A DNA stretch of 31,298 nucleotides from an uncultured delta proteobacterium (GTDB lineage: Bacteria > RBG-13-61-14 > DRUE01), in the NCBI GenBank assembly GCA_903930515.1, contig CAIYYW010000045.1, forward strand, positions 1 to 31,298, read 5' to 3'. Positions 31,126 to 31,298 of this stretch are shown piece after piece. A model generated the notes under the pieces. It saw only the letters and a list, made by a program, of their open reading frames with translations, was not told where the DNA came from and ran no database searches. The translations under genes were made by a program, and so were the position numbers. Position 1 is the stretch's first letter; every line of letters starts with the position of its first letter.

Positions 31126-31298
31126 TAAATTCTCGGGGAGAAGCCGTTTCCGGCCTTCCGTTGTCGCTTAAGCAAGGCCAGATCCGAGTCCACCATTGCC
31201 CGGACCAGTTCCTCAAATTTCAGCTTCGGCTCCCAGCCCAGGACCCGTTTCGCCTTTCCGTAATTCCCCACCAGGTGATCCACCTCGGCCGGCCGGAA
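31125..31298 (-). CDS. gmd: GDP-mannose 4,6-dehydratase, C-terminal fragment (cut by window edge)
   Basis: The 57 residues before the stop, read from the window edge, include [12 protein letters not shown] and [18 protein letters not shown] then [12 protein letters not shown], which match the extreme C-terminus of Gmd (the RPxEVDxLxGD...KAxxxLGWxP signature). Gmd makes GDP-4-keto-6-deoxymannose from GDP-mannose. The rest of the gene is beyond base 31298. It is immediately upstream of rmd with a 1-bp overlap, giving a GDP-D-rhamnose gene pair. Confidence 0.9.
   Translation of the reverse strand, partial: FRPAEVDHLVGNYGKAKRVLGWEPKLKFEELVRAMVDSDLALLKRQRKAGNGFSPRI

Noticed and set aside
1-31298. 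CRISPR arrays, transposases, toxin-antitoxin or phage defence genes
   Set aside because: No repeat-spacer structure, transposase motif, inverted terminal repeats or paired small toxin-like genes were found on either strand.

Overview
This is a bacterial chromosomal segment, GC-rich by eye, with dense coding on both strands. I see no plasmid, phage, IS or CRISPR signature. The lineage cannot be fixed from the window. A CarD-type regulator, TgpA-like transglutaminase, RecR/DnaX, bacterial SRP RNA, single-domain response regulator and GDP-deoxyhexose enzymes indicate a bacterium, probably an uncultured lineage; an Omnitrophota-like organism is my guess, not a demonstrated result.

Layout. 1-2916 (+): the 3' part of priA, then a NosR/RnfG-like flavin and CxxxCP membrane protein. 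2929-4200 (-): tyrS, divergent from a small two-zinc-ribbon protein (4298) and a TgpA-type transglutaminase (4518). 6580-6942 (-): a CheY-like receiver protein, divergent from a two-subunit aconitase X (7056-8656), followed by serS, a ThyA-superfamily thymidylate synthase, carD and a small Cys-rich protein. 12112-16999 (-): an information-processing block, in transcription order tRNA-Arg(ACG), tadA, tRNA-Ser(CGA), tRNA-Ser(GGA), SRP RNA (ffs), dnaX, recR, then a condensation-domain acyltransferase. 17074-22659 (-): an ATP-grasp acyl-CoA synthetase subunit followed by three tandem paralogous GT-C membrane glycosyltransferases. 22813-25412 (+): a secreted FG-GAP/VCBS repeat protein and a GT2 glycosyltransferase. 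25383-27620 (-): a membrane-embedded spermidine-synthase-like protein, divergent from a long-chain acyl-CoA ligase (27799) and a membrane-anchored unknown (29586). 30136-31298 (-): Rmd and the end of Gmd, which together make GDP-D-rhamnose.

The glycosyltransferases, Gmd/Rmd and secreted repeat protein suggest a cell-surface glycosylation theme. The acyl-CoA ligase, the acyltransferase and the ADP-forming ligase subunit suggest acyl-CoA chemistry.

Two cross-cutting patterns stand out. (1) At least five genes carry a -35/-10 promoter whose -10 hexamer ends 6-7 nt before the start codon, with no Shine-Dalgarno sequence, which predicts leaderless mRNAs. Other genes in the same window have clear Shine-Dalgarno sites. 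(2) Several intergenic spacers carry degenerate 7-bp tandem repeats of the type CGGTNAA/CGGTTCA, in places as two inward-facing arrays around a core of about 40 nt. There is no gene-free stretch longer than 300 bp.
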